Shown: positions 35,223-44,166, counted from the stretch's first letter. The stretch is 64,000 nucleotides of DNA from Pseudoalteromonas rubra (GCF_000238295.3 NZ_AHCD03000035.1:868001-932000), one strand, 5' to 3'. The notes: a model not told the origin generated them from the sequence alone. Made by a program: numbers and translations.

Positions 35223-36049
35223 TTATGTATCCTTCCAATAAATATCTAAGATATGTGTGTGCTTTATTTAGATGTGTGAACCAGTTTTGGCACTATCAGT
35301 GCAAAAATGAGAATTCAGATCAACAACGTACTCCAAGACATAACCTCAAAACACCAACAGAAAAACCAAAAAATTAACCCAAAATTAACACCAAACCTAC
35401 CATCACGATGTTCATTGCTCAAGATTTAATTAGTCTGTAAGTAGAGAGATCTTATATCAATGAGACTCAGACTAGAGCAGAATGCGAAGTTTGATATAGT
35501 TCAAAACATACGTTTTACTTGTGCCTATATGTGCGCACATCACGAGCTACAGTAAATTGTGATACTTGTCAGTTGTCTTTGGCTAACAGCTACTCAATGG
35601 TCGGAATGAAACATAGATTACAAATTTCCCCTGATACTAAAAAGATGTGTGCTGTTCACATGCAAACAGACAATCCTGCATGATATTTTCAGGCTCTCTG
35701 CTCGTAAGTGTCCGGGAGACACGTTAGACATTGTTGCTTCGTCAGTTACTCACGGAAACAATAAAGGCCGGCAAACACATGCGAATTTCAGGCCGGACGG
35801 GAATCACTGCAAGGGCCTGATCTGTGCTTTAAAGCTACTCCAGGACCTGAACAGCAAAAAGCCCTCTTTTAACGCATGTTTTTTGAATCTCCCTTAAATT
35901 TCAGCCCTTTGTTTGACTATTTCCCCTCCAGTATGTTGAAAAAAAACGCAATTAAGCTGATTTAGCGCAGCTTTTACTGTCTCTACCCATTGAATTGAGA
36001 CCCTTATGGCCTTAGTATCGGGAAAAACAATAATAATAACTGTAACGTT
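35223..36049. other. 827-bp region without a gene
   Basis: This is an AT-rich stretch between the TPR gene and the EAL gene. The only sizeable ORF (35649-35897, plus strand, 82 codons) has no ribosome binding site or family features. The region contains the second copy of the 19-bp repeat (35771-35789), flanked by GGCCGG on both sides, and a small GTGTC/GACAC hairpin near 35708-35722. It probably includes the EAL gene promoter. Confidence 0.6.
35771..35789 (+). repeat. 19-bp direct repeat, copy 2
   Basis: GCAAACACATGCGAATTTC is identical to 32410-32428. Here it is framed by GGCCGG on the left and AGGCCGG on the right, a different stem from copy 1. Together the copies bracket the IS remnant and the TPR gene (3.4 kb apart). 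Confidence 0.8.
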
Positions 36050-38269
36050 TTGAGTTCTTTAAGCCGCTTTTTCTTACTTGAGGAAGAAACCCAATCGCCA
36101 AGCGAGGTGCCTAACTGGCGTGTCAGTGCACTGCGCATTATATTGGTGACCGGACTTTTATTGTGTCTGGGGATCTTTATCAACAGCTTGCCTGCTGCAC
36201 TGGCATTTGAACTTAATTATGTTCTGGCGCTTACATCGGGCTTTACACTCACCATAGGTGTGTTGCTTACGCTGAGCCGCAGTGCCTACCAGTTGTGTGC
36301 TCACCTGCTGATGATTGCCATTGTGGCCGCCGGAGTGGCCATTAAACTGTTTATCCCCTTGTTGCCCCTTGCTCAGCTTGGTTCCATTTTTGTTTACATC
36401 ACGCCTATTCTGGCTTTACTGCTGCTGGGTAAGCGAACCGCGATTTTTTACGCAGCATTGAATATCGTCCCGTTTCTGATGATAGTACAACAGGTTAATG
36501 TCTCGATGATCCCGTCAGGTGAGCGCATGCTGGTAGACGGAGACATTTACATTCATTTTTTATTGTTTTTCTTCTTTAATTGCACGGTGCCGCTGGCCGT
36601 GTGGCGCACTAGTCTGGCCGCCAGCCGACTGAACTTGCATATGGCAAGCAATAACGAACTACTGGCTTCTCAGAAACAAATCTATCAACGCTTCTTTCAA
36701 AAATCATTTCACGCCATTGTGCTGGTAGACCAGCAATTTAATATTGTTGAAGCCAATGAAAAAGCACGCCGATTATTGGGGATCCAAACTCAACCCCTGC
36801 CCTGCAATTTCGCTCGCGTAACTCAGGACGACCTGAGTCGATTGCTCAACAACAACGACCTGATCGAAGCAGATCTGAATACCTTTCATGTCGGCGAAAG
36901 TACGATAGAGCTGGCGTCGCGGGAATATCATTCCGAGCAACTGTGTGCCTGGTATCTTAATGACGTCTCCGATCAGCATCAGCTTCAGCAGGATCTGCTG
37001 GCGTTGGATGTCGCCCACCAGCAAGCCAAATACTTTGATGCCCGGACTAACTTACCGAATAAAACCTGGCTTACCGAGCAATTACAGGTGCATATTGATC
37101 GCGGCCGGCCATTTGCCCTGCTGATTGCTGAAAACCTCAACAAGCATGTATTGGATTACCTGATTGATGGAGAGCTGCACAAACACTTATATGGCCACAT
37201 TAATCAGGTGGCTGAGCACGACCCCAGTTTGCTCGATCAGATTGCTTATATTGGTGCCGGAAGACTGGCTATTATTATCGAGCCCGATGCACCAGTGCTG
37301 GAAGTAGCACAACGCTGGCATCAGCATCTCGATTTCTGGCTGAAGCTGGGTCAACATCAGTTCCACGCCCGTTATGCTGTGGGCATTGCCACCTACCCTG
37401 AGCATGGCTATATCCCCGAACGCCTGCTGAAAAATGCCCAGCAGGCTTGTGAATTACGTGGTGCAGGCGATGATCTGGCCATCTTTGACCACGGCACCCG
37501 GCGTCAGACGCTGGCACGCCACGAAATGGCCCTATTGCTTGAAAAAGCACTGGAACATGACGAGTTGCAAATTGTTTTACAAAGCAAGCACGATAACACC
37601 CATTCGATAATTGGCTATGAAGCCCTGGCCCGCTGGCACAGCCCCTTGCTGGGCTGGGTATCTCCCGGAGAGTTTGTGCCCATTGCTGAGGAATTTGGCC
37701 TGGTTAATCAACTGACACAGCGCATACTGCACAAAGTGTGTCATACCTTACAGAGCCACCCGGATATTCACGTGCCTATCGCCATCAACATCAGCTCCCG
37801 AGACATTGCCTGCGAGCAGTTTGCCCGCAACACACTGGCCATAGTGCACAGCTATGGCCTGAATCCGCGCATGTTTGAATTTGAGCTCACCGAGTATAGT
37901 TTTGCCGATGATCACAACCAGATCATGGAAGCCCTGGATAAAATGGGGTTCAGCCTGAGTATTGATGACTTCGGGATAGGGTATTCCAATATTGCACGTG
38001 TACTGGCCTCACCCATTAAGCGACTCAAACTGGACCGCTCTTTGGTCACGCAGATCACCTCAGACCAAAAACAACAGGCGCTGTTGCTGGGGATCCTGAC
38101 CATGTGTGATAACCTCGGTATTGCGGCACTGGCAGAGGGCGTTGAAACCCGGGAGCAGCTGAATAAACTGCTCGAACTTGGGGTTAAAGAGTTTCAAGGC
38201 TACTGGTTTAGTCGCCCAGTCGCCGTTGAGCAGGTGCTGGCGAACTCACACGAAGCCTCGGCCACTTAA
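36050..38269 (+). CDS. Membrane-bound c-di-GMP phosphodiesterase (degenerate GGDEF + EAL)
   Basis: A 739-residue protein. An N-terminal membrane region with about six helices (to about residue 190) is followed by a PAS-like segment (about 215-320), a degenerate GGDEF domain (about 330-485) and an EAL domain (about 500-735). At the GGDEF signature position the sequence is YIGAGRLAIII, so cyclase activity is unlikely. The EAL domain keeps its key residues: E524 in GYEALARW, INISSRD, ELTEYSF, IDDFGIGYSN, KLDRSLV, AEGVET and QGYWFSRP. It should hydrolyse c-di-GMP. The start is unclear; TTG at 36050 is used because no in-frame ATG exists nearby. Confidence 0.9.
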   Translation: MSSLSRFFLLEEETQSPSEVPNWRVSALRIILVTGLLLCLGIFINSLPAALAFELNYVLALTSGFTLTIGVLLTLSRSAYQLCAHLLMIAIVAAGVAIKLFIPLLPLAQLGSIFVYITPILALLLLGKRTAIFYAALNIVPFLMIVQQVNVSMIPSGERMLVDGDIYIHFLLFFFFNCTVPLAVWRTSLAASRLNLHMASNNELLASQKQIYQRFFQKSFHAIVLVDQQFNIVEANEKARRLLGIQTQPLPCNFARVTQDDLSRLLNNNDLIEADLNTFHVGESTIELASREYHSEQLCAWYLNDVSDQHQLQQDLLALDVAHQQAKYFDARTNLPNKTWLTEQLQVHIDRGRPFALLIAENLNKHVLDYLIDGELHKHLYGHINQVAEHDPSLLDQIAYIGAGRLAIIIEPDAPVLEVAQRWHQHLDFWLKLGQHQFHARYAVGIATYPEHGYIPERLLKNAQQACELRGAGDDLAIFDHGTRRQTLARHEMALLLEKALEHDELQIVLQSKHDNTHSIIGYEALARWHSPLLGWVSPGEFVPIAEEFGLVNQLTQRILHKVCHTLQSHPDIHVPIAINISSRDIACEQFARNTLAIVHSYGLNPRMFEFELTEYSFADDHNQIMEALDKMGFSLSIDDFGIGYSNIARVLASPIKRLKLDRSLVTQITSDQKQQALLLGILTMCDNLGIAALAEGVETREQLNKLLELGVKEFQGYWFSRPVAVEQVLANSHEASAT

Positions 38270-39168
38270 TCGCTTTGCTGGTCTTCCAGCGCCATACACT
38301 GAAATCTCAGCTCACCAAGAAACGCCCTGGCAGCCGGGCCGAGTGTGTCTCCATCTTTAAAAATCAGGTTGAGCTGAGCCTGACGAGTGCGATTGTGAGT
38401 CAATGGCAGCGGTTGTAACGCGCCCGAGCTGAGCTGCGCTGTGATAGCACTTCTGGGCAACCAGGCAAAACCCAGCCCCTGAGTAACCATATCCACCATA
38501 GTGCGCAAATGACTTACGGTCCAGCGCTGATCAGCCCCCAACCAGCCGCTGTCTGTCCCCTTACCCAACGCAGAATCTCTGACTACGATTTGCCGGAATG
38601 ATTTGAGGTCCTCCAGCGTCAACTCACGCTCGAGCTGATGCAACTTGTGCTCCGGGTGCGCGACAGCCACAAACTCCACCTGACATAACTGTTCACTGAA
38701 TCCATCCGTCAGCACCATAGGCGAGATAGCAATATCCACCTTAGCGTTCTGAAGCGCCTCAAACGACCCTGACAGAATAGACTCAACCAATTCAATACGA
38801 AGCAATGGATAAGCCTGAGAAGTTGTCTCCAGCACTTTGTAGAGCAATGACTGAGGAAAAATTTCATCGACGGCAATACGCAGGTGGCTCTCAACCCCTT
38901 TTGCCAGAGTCTGGCCAACCGCTTCGACTTTCTCGGCTTCGTCGAGCAAATAATTGGCGCGGCGTAACATCATGTCGCCTGCTTCAGTCAGGTGCGTTTT
39001 GCGGCCTTCCACCTGAAATAGCTTAACCGATAACGCTGTTTCTATTTTCTGTACTGCCGTATGTATGCTCGACTGACTCTTATGAATAGCCTTGGCCGCT
39101 TGATTAAATCCGCCATACTCCACAACAGCGCGAAACATACGCCACTGCTCAAGCGTAACTCGTAACAT
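38266..39168 (-). CDS. LysR-family transcriptional regulator
   Basis: A 300-residue LysR protein, with an HTH at about residues 4-62 (GGFNQAAKAIHKSQSSIHTAVQKIETALSVKLFQVEGRKTHLTEAG) and an effector-binding domain after that. Its stop overlaps the end of the convergent EAL gene by 4 bp. GAGGAAGGTGAG precedes the ATG. No divergent partner gene lies upstream; the region there contains a predicted small RNA and then the AbgT gene on the same strand, so the target is unclear. Confidence 0.9.
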   Translation of the reverse strand: MLRVTLEQWRMFRAVVEYGGFNQAAKAIHKSQSSIHTAVQKIETALSVKLFQVEGRKTHLTEAGDMMLRRANYLLDEAEKVEAVGQTLAKGVESHLRIAVDEIFPQSLLYKVLETTSQAYPLLRIELVESILSGSFEALQNAKVDIAISPMVLTDGFSEQLCQVEFVAVAHPEHKLHQLERELTLEDLKSFRQIVVRDSALGKGTDSGWLGADQRWTVSHLRTMVDMVTQGLGFAWLPRSAITAQLSSGALQPLPLTHNRTRQAQLNLIFKDGDTLGPAARAFLGELRFQCMALEDQQSD

Positions 39169-39359
39169 CTCACCTTCCTCGTCATTTGACCCTGCAGGAC
39201 CTTCGTCTGTAACTATTCTAATCTATTCAAGTACTTTTCTCTATTGACGCACAGGGCGTTCAACTTTTCACTACCTAAAGCAGACTCACCTCAGAAAAGA
39301 AACAAAACTAAAAGGCCAGCACAGTTTGTCATAATTTAGTCATCTAACAAGGGTATGAT

Positions 39360-39510
39360 GCGCCTGCTTTTAACCGGTATGTACTCTTATTGGTTACTTG
39401 GATTTTCAACCTCCCTTGAGTATTTACTGCACGGAGGCAGTAAGATTTCCCTTGGTGCTTTTGGCCCAACCAATAGCAGATCCATATAGCCGACAGAAGT
39501 CGGCTTTTTT
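39360..39510 (+). ncRNA. Predicted structured small RNA
   Basis: A roughly 150-nt plus-strand RNA is predicted because a strong intrinsic terminator (39488-39510) has no plus-strand gene upstream of it. An outer stem pairs TATTGGTT (39388-39395) with AACCAATA (39468-39475). An inner perfect hairpin is TTACTGC-ACGGAG-GCAGTAA (39424-39443). A -10-like TATGAT lies at 39354-39359; the -35 is not clear. It does not match any RNA family I can recall. It is antisense to no gene, as both flanking genes are on the minus strand and end or start outside it. Confidence 0.5.
39488..39510 (+). terminator. Rho-independent terminator of the predicted small RNA
   Basis: AGCCGAC (39488-39494), loop AGAA, GTCGGCT (39499-39505), then a run of six T residues continuing into CTTTATT. 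No protein gene precedes it on this strand. Confidence 0.88.
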
Positions 39511-39669
39511 CTTTATTGCTATCAGCAACGCACTACTTTGCCAGAATGGGTGAAAAAGATGTCTATGAGAAGATACGATGTTGATTGGATGTCTTTGCAA
39601 GCGGACGTGAACAGTTGCTTGAAACAGAAACAGGATGAGGCATAACAGCCTCATCCATAGTTCAGCAGA

Positions 39670-41223
39670 TTAACCTGCCGGATAAATATAGCTAGACTGC
39701 AGACCCAGAGGAATGCTCAGGCCCCAGTATGCCAGCAGGAATAAGCTCCAGCCAATCAAGAAGGCAATAGAGTATGGCAACATCAGTGCCAGCAATGTAC
39801 CAATCCCGGTGTCTTTCACATATTTCTGACAGTAAACCACCACCAGCGGGAAGTACGGCATCAATGGCGTAATGATGTTTGAGCTGGAGTCACCAACACG
39901 ATACGCTGCCTGAGACAGATCAGGTGAAATACCCAGTTGCATCAGCATAGGCACAAAGATTGGGCCCAACAGTGCCCATTTTGCAGAACTTGAGCCAACA
40001 AACAGATTCACAAAAGCAGTCAGGAAGATAATCCCAATCACAGTCACAGAGCTTGGTAGCGCCATTGCCTTTAAGACTTCAGCCCCTTCGATGGCCAATA
40101 ATGCCCCCAGATTAGACTGGCTAAATGCCGCAATAAACAGCGCACAGAAGAACGCCATGACGATGTAATAAGACATCGAGTTCATCGACTTACTCATTGC
40201 ATCTATCATGTCTTTTGATGACTTAAAGGTGCCAACCATAAAGCCAAATACGGCACCCGGGATCCAGAACAGTAAGAAAATCAGCGGTACAATGGACTGC
40301 ATTAACGGCGCACTAAAATCGGTCAATGCGCCACTTTCACTGCGTAGCGCCGAGTCTTCACCACTGGCTGCGTAGATGAGTAAACCAATACCTGCCAGCA
40401 TGACAGCAGACGCCGCGTAAAATGCCGAACGCTCTTTACCGGTTACTTCGTTAAACTCAGGCAAATCATCAGTATCACCATCGACTTTGGTTGATGCCAG
40501 ACGCGGCTCAATAATTTTATCAGTAATGTACCAGCCTAGCAGGATAATAAAGATGCTCGACGCCGACGTGAAGAACCAGTTATTCAGCGGGTTGACCGAT
40601 ATTTCAGGATCGATGATTTGGGCTGCGCTTTGAGTGAAGCTCTGCAATAAAGGATCAATACCTGAAGGGATAAAGTTAGCACTAAAGCCACCACTTACCC
40701 CGGCAAATGCCGCTGCAATACCTGCCAGCGGGTGACGGCCCATGGCATAGAAAATCACACCCGCCAATGGAATTACCAACACATAACCGGCATCGGTCGC
40801 TGTGTGGCTTACAATTGCGATCAAAATGATAGAGGGAGTTAGCAGGGCCTGAGGCGTGCGCTTCAACATCAGCTTAAGACCGGCATTAATATAGCCTGAG
40901 TGCTCGGCCACACCGACGCCCAGCATAGCAACCAAAACTACGCCCAGAGGCGCAAAGCCAGTAAAGGTTTTAACCATTGAGGCCAAAAAGCCGGCCAGAG
41001 AATCGCCGCTTAGCAGGTTATGAACAACAATCGCCTCTCCGGTGCGCGGATCGATGGCATCAAAACTGACACCTGACAGCATCCAGGACAATAGCCAAAT
41101 CAGCAGCATGGCACCGAGGAAGATCATGGCAGGATCAGGCAGCTTATTGCCCACCCTTTCAATGTTGTTGAGGAATCGCATAACGAAACTGGTGTCGTTA
41201 TTCGCGTTTTTCGCTTGTTCCAT
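39670..41223 (-). CDS. abgT: AbgT-family transporter
   Basis: A 517-residue inner-membrane protein with about 10-12 transmembrane helices. It shows AbgT signatures: RVGNKLPDPAMIFLGAMLLIW near the N-terminus, VSHTATDAGYVLVIPLAG, and FVNLFVGSSSAKWALLGPIFVPMLMQLGISPDL followed by YRVGDSSSNIITPLMPYFP. E. coli AbgT imports p-aminobenzoyl-glutamate, while other family members export sulfonamides, so direction and substrate are open. No abgAB hydrolase genes lie nearby, which makes the annotation as importer less certain. A TAGGGATT ribosome binding site precedes the ATG. Confidence 0.9.
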   Translation of the reverse strand: MEQAKNANNDTSFVMRFLNNIERVGNKLPDPAMIFLGAMLLIWLLSWMLSGVSFDAIDPRTGEAIVVHNLLSGDSLAGFLASMVKTFTGFAPLGVVLVAMLGVGVAEHSGYINAGLKLMLKRTPQALLTPSIILIAIVSHTATDAGYVLVIPLAGVIFYAMGRHPLAGIAAAFAGVSGGFSANFIPSGIDPLLQSFTQSAAQIIDPEISVNPLNNWFFTSASSIFIILLGWYITDKIIEPRLASTKVDGDTDDLPEFNEVTGKERSAFYAASAVMLAGIGLLIYAASGEDSALRSESGALTDFSAPLMQSIVPLIFLLFWIPGAVFGFMVGTFKSSKDMIDAMSKSMNSMSYYIVMAFFCALFIAAFSQSNLGALLAIEGAEVLKAMALPSSVTVIGIIFLTAFVNLFVGSSSAKWALLGPIFVPMLMQLGISPDLSQAAYRVGDSSSNIITPLMPYFPLVVVYCQKYVKDTGIGTLLALMLPYSIAFLIGWSLFLLAYWGLSIPLGLQSSYIYPAG

Positions 41224-41318
41224 AGTTAATCCCTAAAAAGAAAATTAGCCAACTTTAACTTAACAACCGTAACAATGCCAATTCATTTGTTCCTTAATCC
41301 ATTACGTGGGTATTATTT

Positions 41319-42284
41319 ATGCGTTATTTTGCGTTATCGCAAAGAATGCGTAATTCAACTCAGCTACTATACTTGGAAAACCAGCCAGACTCCGGGCTGG
41401 CTGATCGTGTTTTCAGTATTTTTCTCAACGAGACCGCTATGATCGAAATAGACAACGCCGTGCTTAAGGATATGAATCATGGGTTTTGCCTGCCAGCAAA
41501 GCCTGAGCTGTTGCAAAGTTTGCATCAGGTATTGCAACAACCAGAACCTGAGCTAGGCGAAATTGCCGCGCTGATAGCAACAGATGTAGCGACCTCCGCC
41601 GCAGTATTAAAAGTAATTAACTCCTCCAGCTATGGCTTTTCACGTACCATTACGGACATTCGCCAGGCCGTGATGTTTTTGGGGCTCAACAGCATTACTA
41701 TGCTGGTGACAGGCTATTTGCTCAAACAAGCCTTTGATCAATCCAAGTGCTGCATCAAACTGGAACGTTTTTGGGACAGTGCTCAGGAAATTGCCGATGT
41801 GGCGACACTGATTGGCAATAAGATAAAAAGCAAAGTACCGGTCGAAAACCTGTACATGCTTGGCCTGTTCCATGATGCAGGCATTCCCGCCATGGCGTTC
41901 AATTACCCGGATTATGTCGAGGTATTGGGCGCCGCAAACCGAAATTACGATACCTTGCTGGTTGAGTTCGAAGAAGCCCGCTACCAGACCAACCATGCTG
42001 TGATTGGTTATTACCTGGCAAACAGTTGGAATTTGCCCAAGCCCATTTGTCAGCTTATTCTGCGCCATCACGACATTACGTATCTTCAGGAAAAACGTAG
42101 CGATGAAGAAATGCTGACCTTCTCAACATTGAAAATGGCGGAAAACCTGGTCCACACCAACAAACGTTTTGTCGCAGCACCAGACTGGCCGCTGATGAAA
42201 CAAAGTGTGCTTGATGCACTTAACCTGGATGAAGACGATTATCAGGACCTCAAAGACGATACCGAAGAATACTTCACCAGTTAA
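41319..42284 (+). CDS. HDOD-domain protein
   Basis: A 321-residue protein with an HDOD domain at about 55-260. Characteristic parts are KPELLQSLHQVL, LIATDVATSAAVLKVINSSSYGFSRTITDIRQAVMFLGLNSI, GLFHDAGIPAMAF and NLPKPICQLILRHHD. HDOD proteins resemble HD phosphohydrolases but often lack activity and act as signalling adaptors, frequently linked to c-di-GMP. In-frame ATGs at 41346 and 41439 are alternative starts. It is divergent from abgT with a 95-bp gap, and the Nramp-like gene follows on the same strand. Confidence 0.88.
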   Translation: MRYFALSQRMRNSTQLLYLENQPDSGLADRVFSIFLNETAMIEIDNAVLKDMNHGFCLPAKPELLQSLHQVLQQPEPELGEIAALIATDVATSAAVLKVINSSSYGFSRTITDIRQAVMFLGLNSITMLVTGYLLKQAFDQSKCCIKLERFWDSAQEIADVATLIGNKIKSKVPVENLYMLGLFHDAGIPAMAFNYPDYVEVLGAANRNYDTLLVEFEEARYQTNHAVIGYYLANSWNLPKPICQLILRHHDITYLQEKRSDEEMLTFSTLKMAENLVHTNKRFVAAPDWPLMKQSVLDALNLDEDDYQDLKDDTEEYFTS

Positions 42285-42411
42285 CTCAGTTACACGTCCT
42301 GACAGGGCTTTTGATCCCCCAACCTCATTAGCCCAGTCATTTTCCACTTGGCAAATGCTTTCAAATCGTTAACATGAGTGGCAAAAATCATGGAACGTCG
42401 TGTTGGAATCA

Positions 42412-43626
42412 ATGTTTGCTAAACTCAGGAACCTGGGCCCCGGGATCCTCATGGCCACCGCCGCAGTCGGAGGCTCTCATCTGGTCGCCGCCACCCAGGC
42501 GGGCGCCTTATTCGGCTGGCAACTCTTATGGTTAGTGGTTGCGGTTAACCTACTCAAATACCCCTTTTTCCGTTTTGGGGTGGAATACACACTGCATAGC
42601 GGTAACAGCCTGGTCACGGGCTATCACAATAAAAACCGGGCTTTGTTCTATCTGTTTGTGGTGCTCAATGTCATCGCTGCGGTAGTGAACACGGCGGGGG
42701 TACTGTTGCTCACTGCTGCGCTGCTGCAATATGCGCTACCCTGGTCTATCTCGTTGACCACTTTATGCTATGCCTTGCTATTTATCTGCCTTGGGATCTT
42801 ATTGTTTGGTCACTATAAACTGCTCGACAAAGCCAGCAAGTGGATCATGGCCATCTTGTGCTTTACCACACTGGCAGCCTTGCTGGTCGCAGTGTCACAG
42901 GGTCAGGCGCATCCGTCACCGCAACCGGCCCCGTCCCCCTACTCACTTGCATTACTGGGATTTATGGTGGCCCTGATGGGCTGGATGCCGGCGCCGATTG
43001 AGATCTCAGCCATCAATTCGCTCTGGCTCAAAGCCAAAACTCGCACTCAGTCGCTCAGTAAAGCACAGGGCTTATTTGATTTTAACCTTGGCTACTTTCT
43101 GACGCTGTTTCTGGCCGTGGTGTTCTTTTCGCTGGGTGTGTTACTACAGTATGGCCAGAGTCAAAAAATCGAACTGGCAGGCGTCGCTTTTTCTAAACAA
43201 CTGATAGACATGTATGCACTGACATTGGGTGAGTGGGCGCGCTGGTTGATAGCCACAATAGCCTTTCTATGCATGTTTGGCACCACCATCACGGTACTGG
43301 ATGGCTATGCCAGAACCCTGGACGATGCTGTGAAACTGATCAAACCACATAAAAACAAAGCCAGCCTGTCATTGTTTATTGCCCTGCAAGCCATATTCGG
43401 TATGGTGCTGGTGCTGTTTTTTAAGGCTAACCTCAAAGACATGCTGATGTTTGCCATGACACTGGCGTTTTTAACCACACCATTTTTTGCCTGGCTGAAT
43501 TTCTCACTGATCCGCAAAGAACTGTTTGCGCAGCAAAGTAAGCTGGTACAAATATTGACCTGGACAGGTCTAACCTATTTGATTGCGTTTGCAGTGTTAT
43601 TTGTGGTGTGGCGCTGGGTGCTCTGA
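42412..43626 (+). CDS. Nramp-related transporter with non-canonical metal-site motifs
   Basis: About 404 residues from the ATG at 42412 (GGAATCA upstream; a GTG 12 nt earlier is possible). Eleven transmembrane helices are predicted. The N-terminus LGPGILMATAAVGGSHLVAATQAGA aligns with TM1 of Nramp Mn/Fe transporters, but where canonical proteins have DPGN this one has GGSH. At TM6 the usual MPH is MPAPIE. Those positions bind the transported metal in Nramp proteins, so this subfamily probably moves a different substrate. The Trp/Pro/Glu motif GWMPAPIEISA is likely its own signature. Confidence 0.82.
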   Translation: MFAKLRNLGPGILMATAAVGGSHLVAATQAGALFGWQLLWLVVAVNLLKYPFFRFGVEYTLHSGNSLVTGYHNKNRALFYLFVVLNVIAAVVNTAGVLLLTAALLQYALPWSISLTTLCYALLFICLGILLFGHYKLLDKASKWIMAILCFTTLAALLVAVSQGQAHPSPQPAPSPYSLALLGFMVALMGWMPAPIEISAINSLWLKAKTRTQSLSKAQGLFDFNLGYFLTLFLAVVFFSLGVLLQYGQSQKIELAGVAFSKQLIDMYALTLGEWARWLIATIAFLCMFGTTITVLDGYARTLDDAVKLIKPHKNKASLSLFIALQAIFGMVLVLFFKANLKDMLMFAMTLAFLTTPFFAWLNFSLIRKELFAQQSKLVQILTWTGLTYLIAFAVLFVVWRWVL

Positions 43627-43633
43627 AGTAGTA

Positions 43634-43842
43634 ATACCAATTTCACTTAATACCAGGCCTATTTGAAGGAGCAAATAGGACGCTAACAGCGTTAAAAATT
43701 TCTCATTTAGAACAACTAAATAGCAAAATTTTGTCTCGCCTACATGGATGTAGGTGCCTCAGCAGTAGCAGGACGCGGGAGCGGTGTTATCGAACCTATT
43801 TTCTCGCCTCAAAATAGATCACTTAATTAAGCAAATTGGTAT
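43634..43842. repeat. MITE-like element with terminal inverted repeats
   Basis: A 209-bp element. ATACCAATTTCACTTAAT at the left end and ATTAAGCAAATTGGTAT at the right end are near-perfect inverted repeats (one or two mismatches over 17 bp). An inner palindromic part includes CCTACATGGATGTAGG near 43739-43754 and a CCTATTT/AAAATAG pair. No ORF is present. Its position between the stop of the transporter and a terminator is typical of small non-autonomous elements common in Pseudoalteromonas; that similarity is from memory. Confidence 0.75.
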
Positions 43843-43844
43843 AG

Positions 43845-43869
43845 AAAGGCGGTATCAACCGCCTTTTTA
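43845..43869 (+). terminator. Rho-independent terminator
   Basis: AAAGGCGGT (43845-43853) pairs with ACCGCCTTT (43858-43866) around ATCA, followed by TTATTT. It lies between the plus-strand transporter and the minus-strand yfcL gene and may act in both directions. Confidence 0.82.
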
Positions 43870-43879
43870 TTTGGGTAAA

Positions 43880-44158
43880 TTAAGCGCCTAACTGCTTAAG
43901 TCGCTCCCAGATAGTTACCACGTGATGCTTATCTTCCTCGTTAAGCTCACCGTCGCGGTATGCTTTCACCAGGCTGGATTCAACTTTTGCATTCAGCTCA
44001 TCGACTGATAACGTCAGTTCTTCAACCTGAGCATATCCAACTGCCAGGTCAAAATGACCGCGTAAGTAGCCACCAGCAAACAATTCATCATCGCTTGCTT
44101 TTTCTACTAATTCATCAAAAAACTGCTGTGCAGCTTCTATATACGCTTGAAGTGACAT
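43880..44158 (-). CDS. yfcL: YfcL-family protein
   Basis: A 92-residue, acidic, all-helical protein. MSLQAYIEAAQQFFDELVEKASDDELFAGGYLRGHFDLAVGYAQVEE matches the YfcL family, and the ending EEDKHHVVTIWERL fits too. Its function is unknown. In enterobacteria yfcL is also near epmC (yfcM), and the same neighbourhood occurs here (epmC at 45284-45838), which supports the assignment. AGGAGACAGA precedes the ATG. It lies 8 bp after the ATP-NAD-kinase-like gene in the same operon. Confidence 0.88.
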   Translation of the reverse strand: MSLQAYIEAAQQFFDELVEKASDDELFAGGYLRGHFDLAVGYAQVEELTLSVDELNAKVESSLVKAYRDGELNEEDKHHVVTIWERLKQLGA

Positions 44159-44166
44159 TCTGTCTC

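Noticed and set aside
35649..35897. 82-codon plus-strand ORF
   Set aside because: It runs through the 19-bp repeat and palindromic segments and has no ribosome binding site, so it is unlikely to be translated.
39424..39443. Guanidine-II (mini-ykkC) riboswitch hairpin
   Set aside because: The ACGG in the loop recalls this riboswitch, but only one such hairpin is present, the tetraloop is not closed correctly, and no gene follows on that strand.
39424..39654. 76-codon minus-strand ORF upstream of the LysR gene
   Set aside because: It runs antisense through the predicted small RNA and its terminator and has no coding features.
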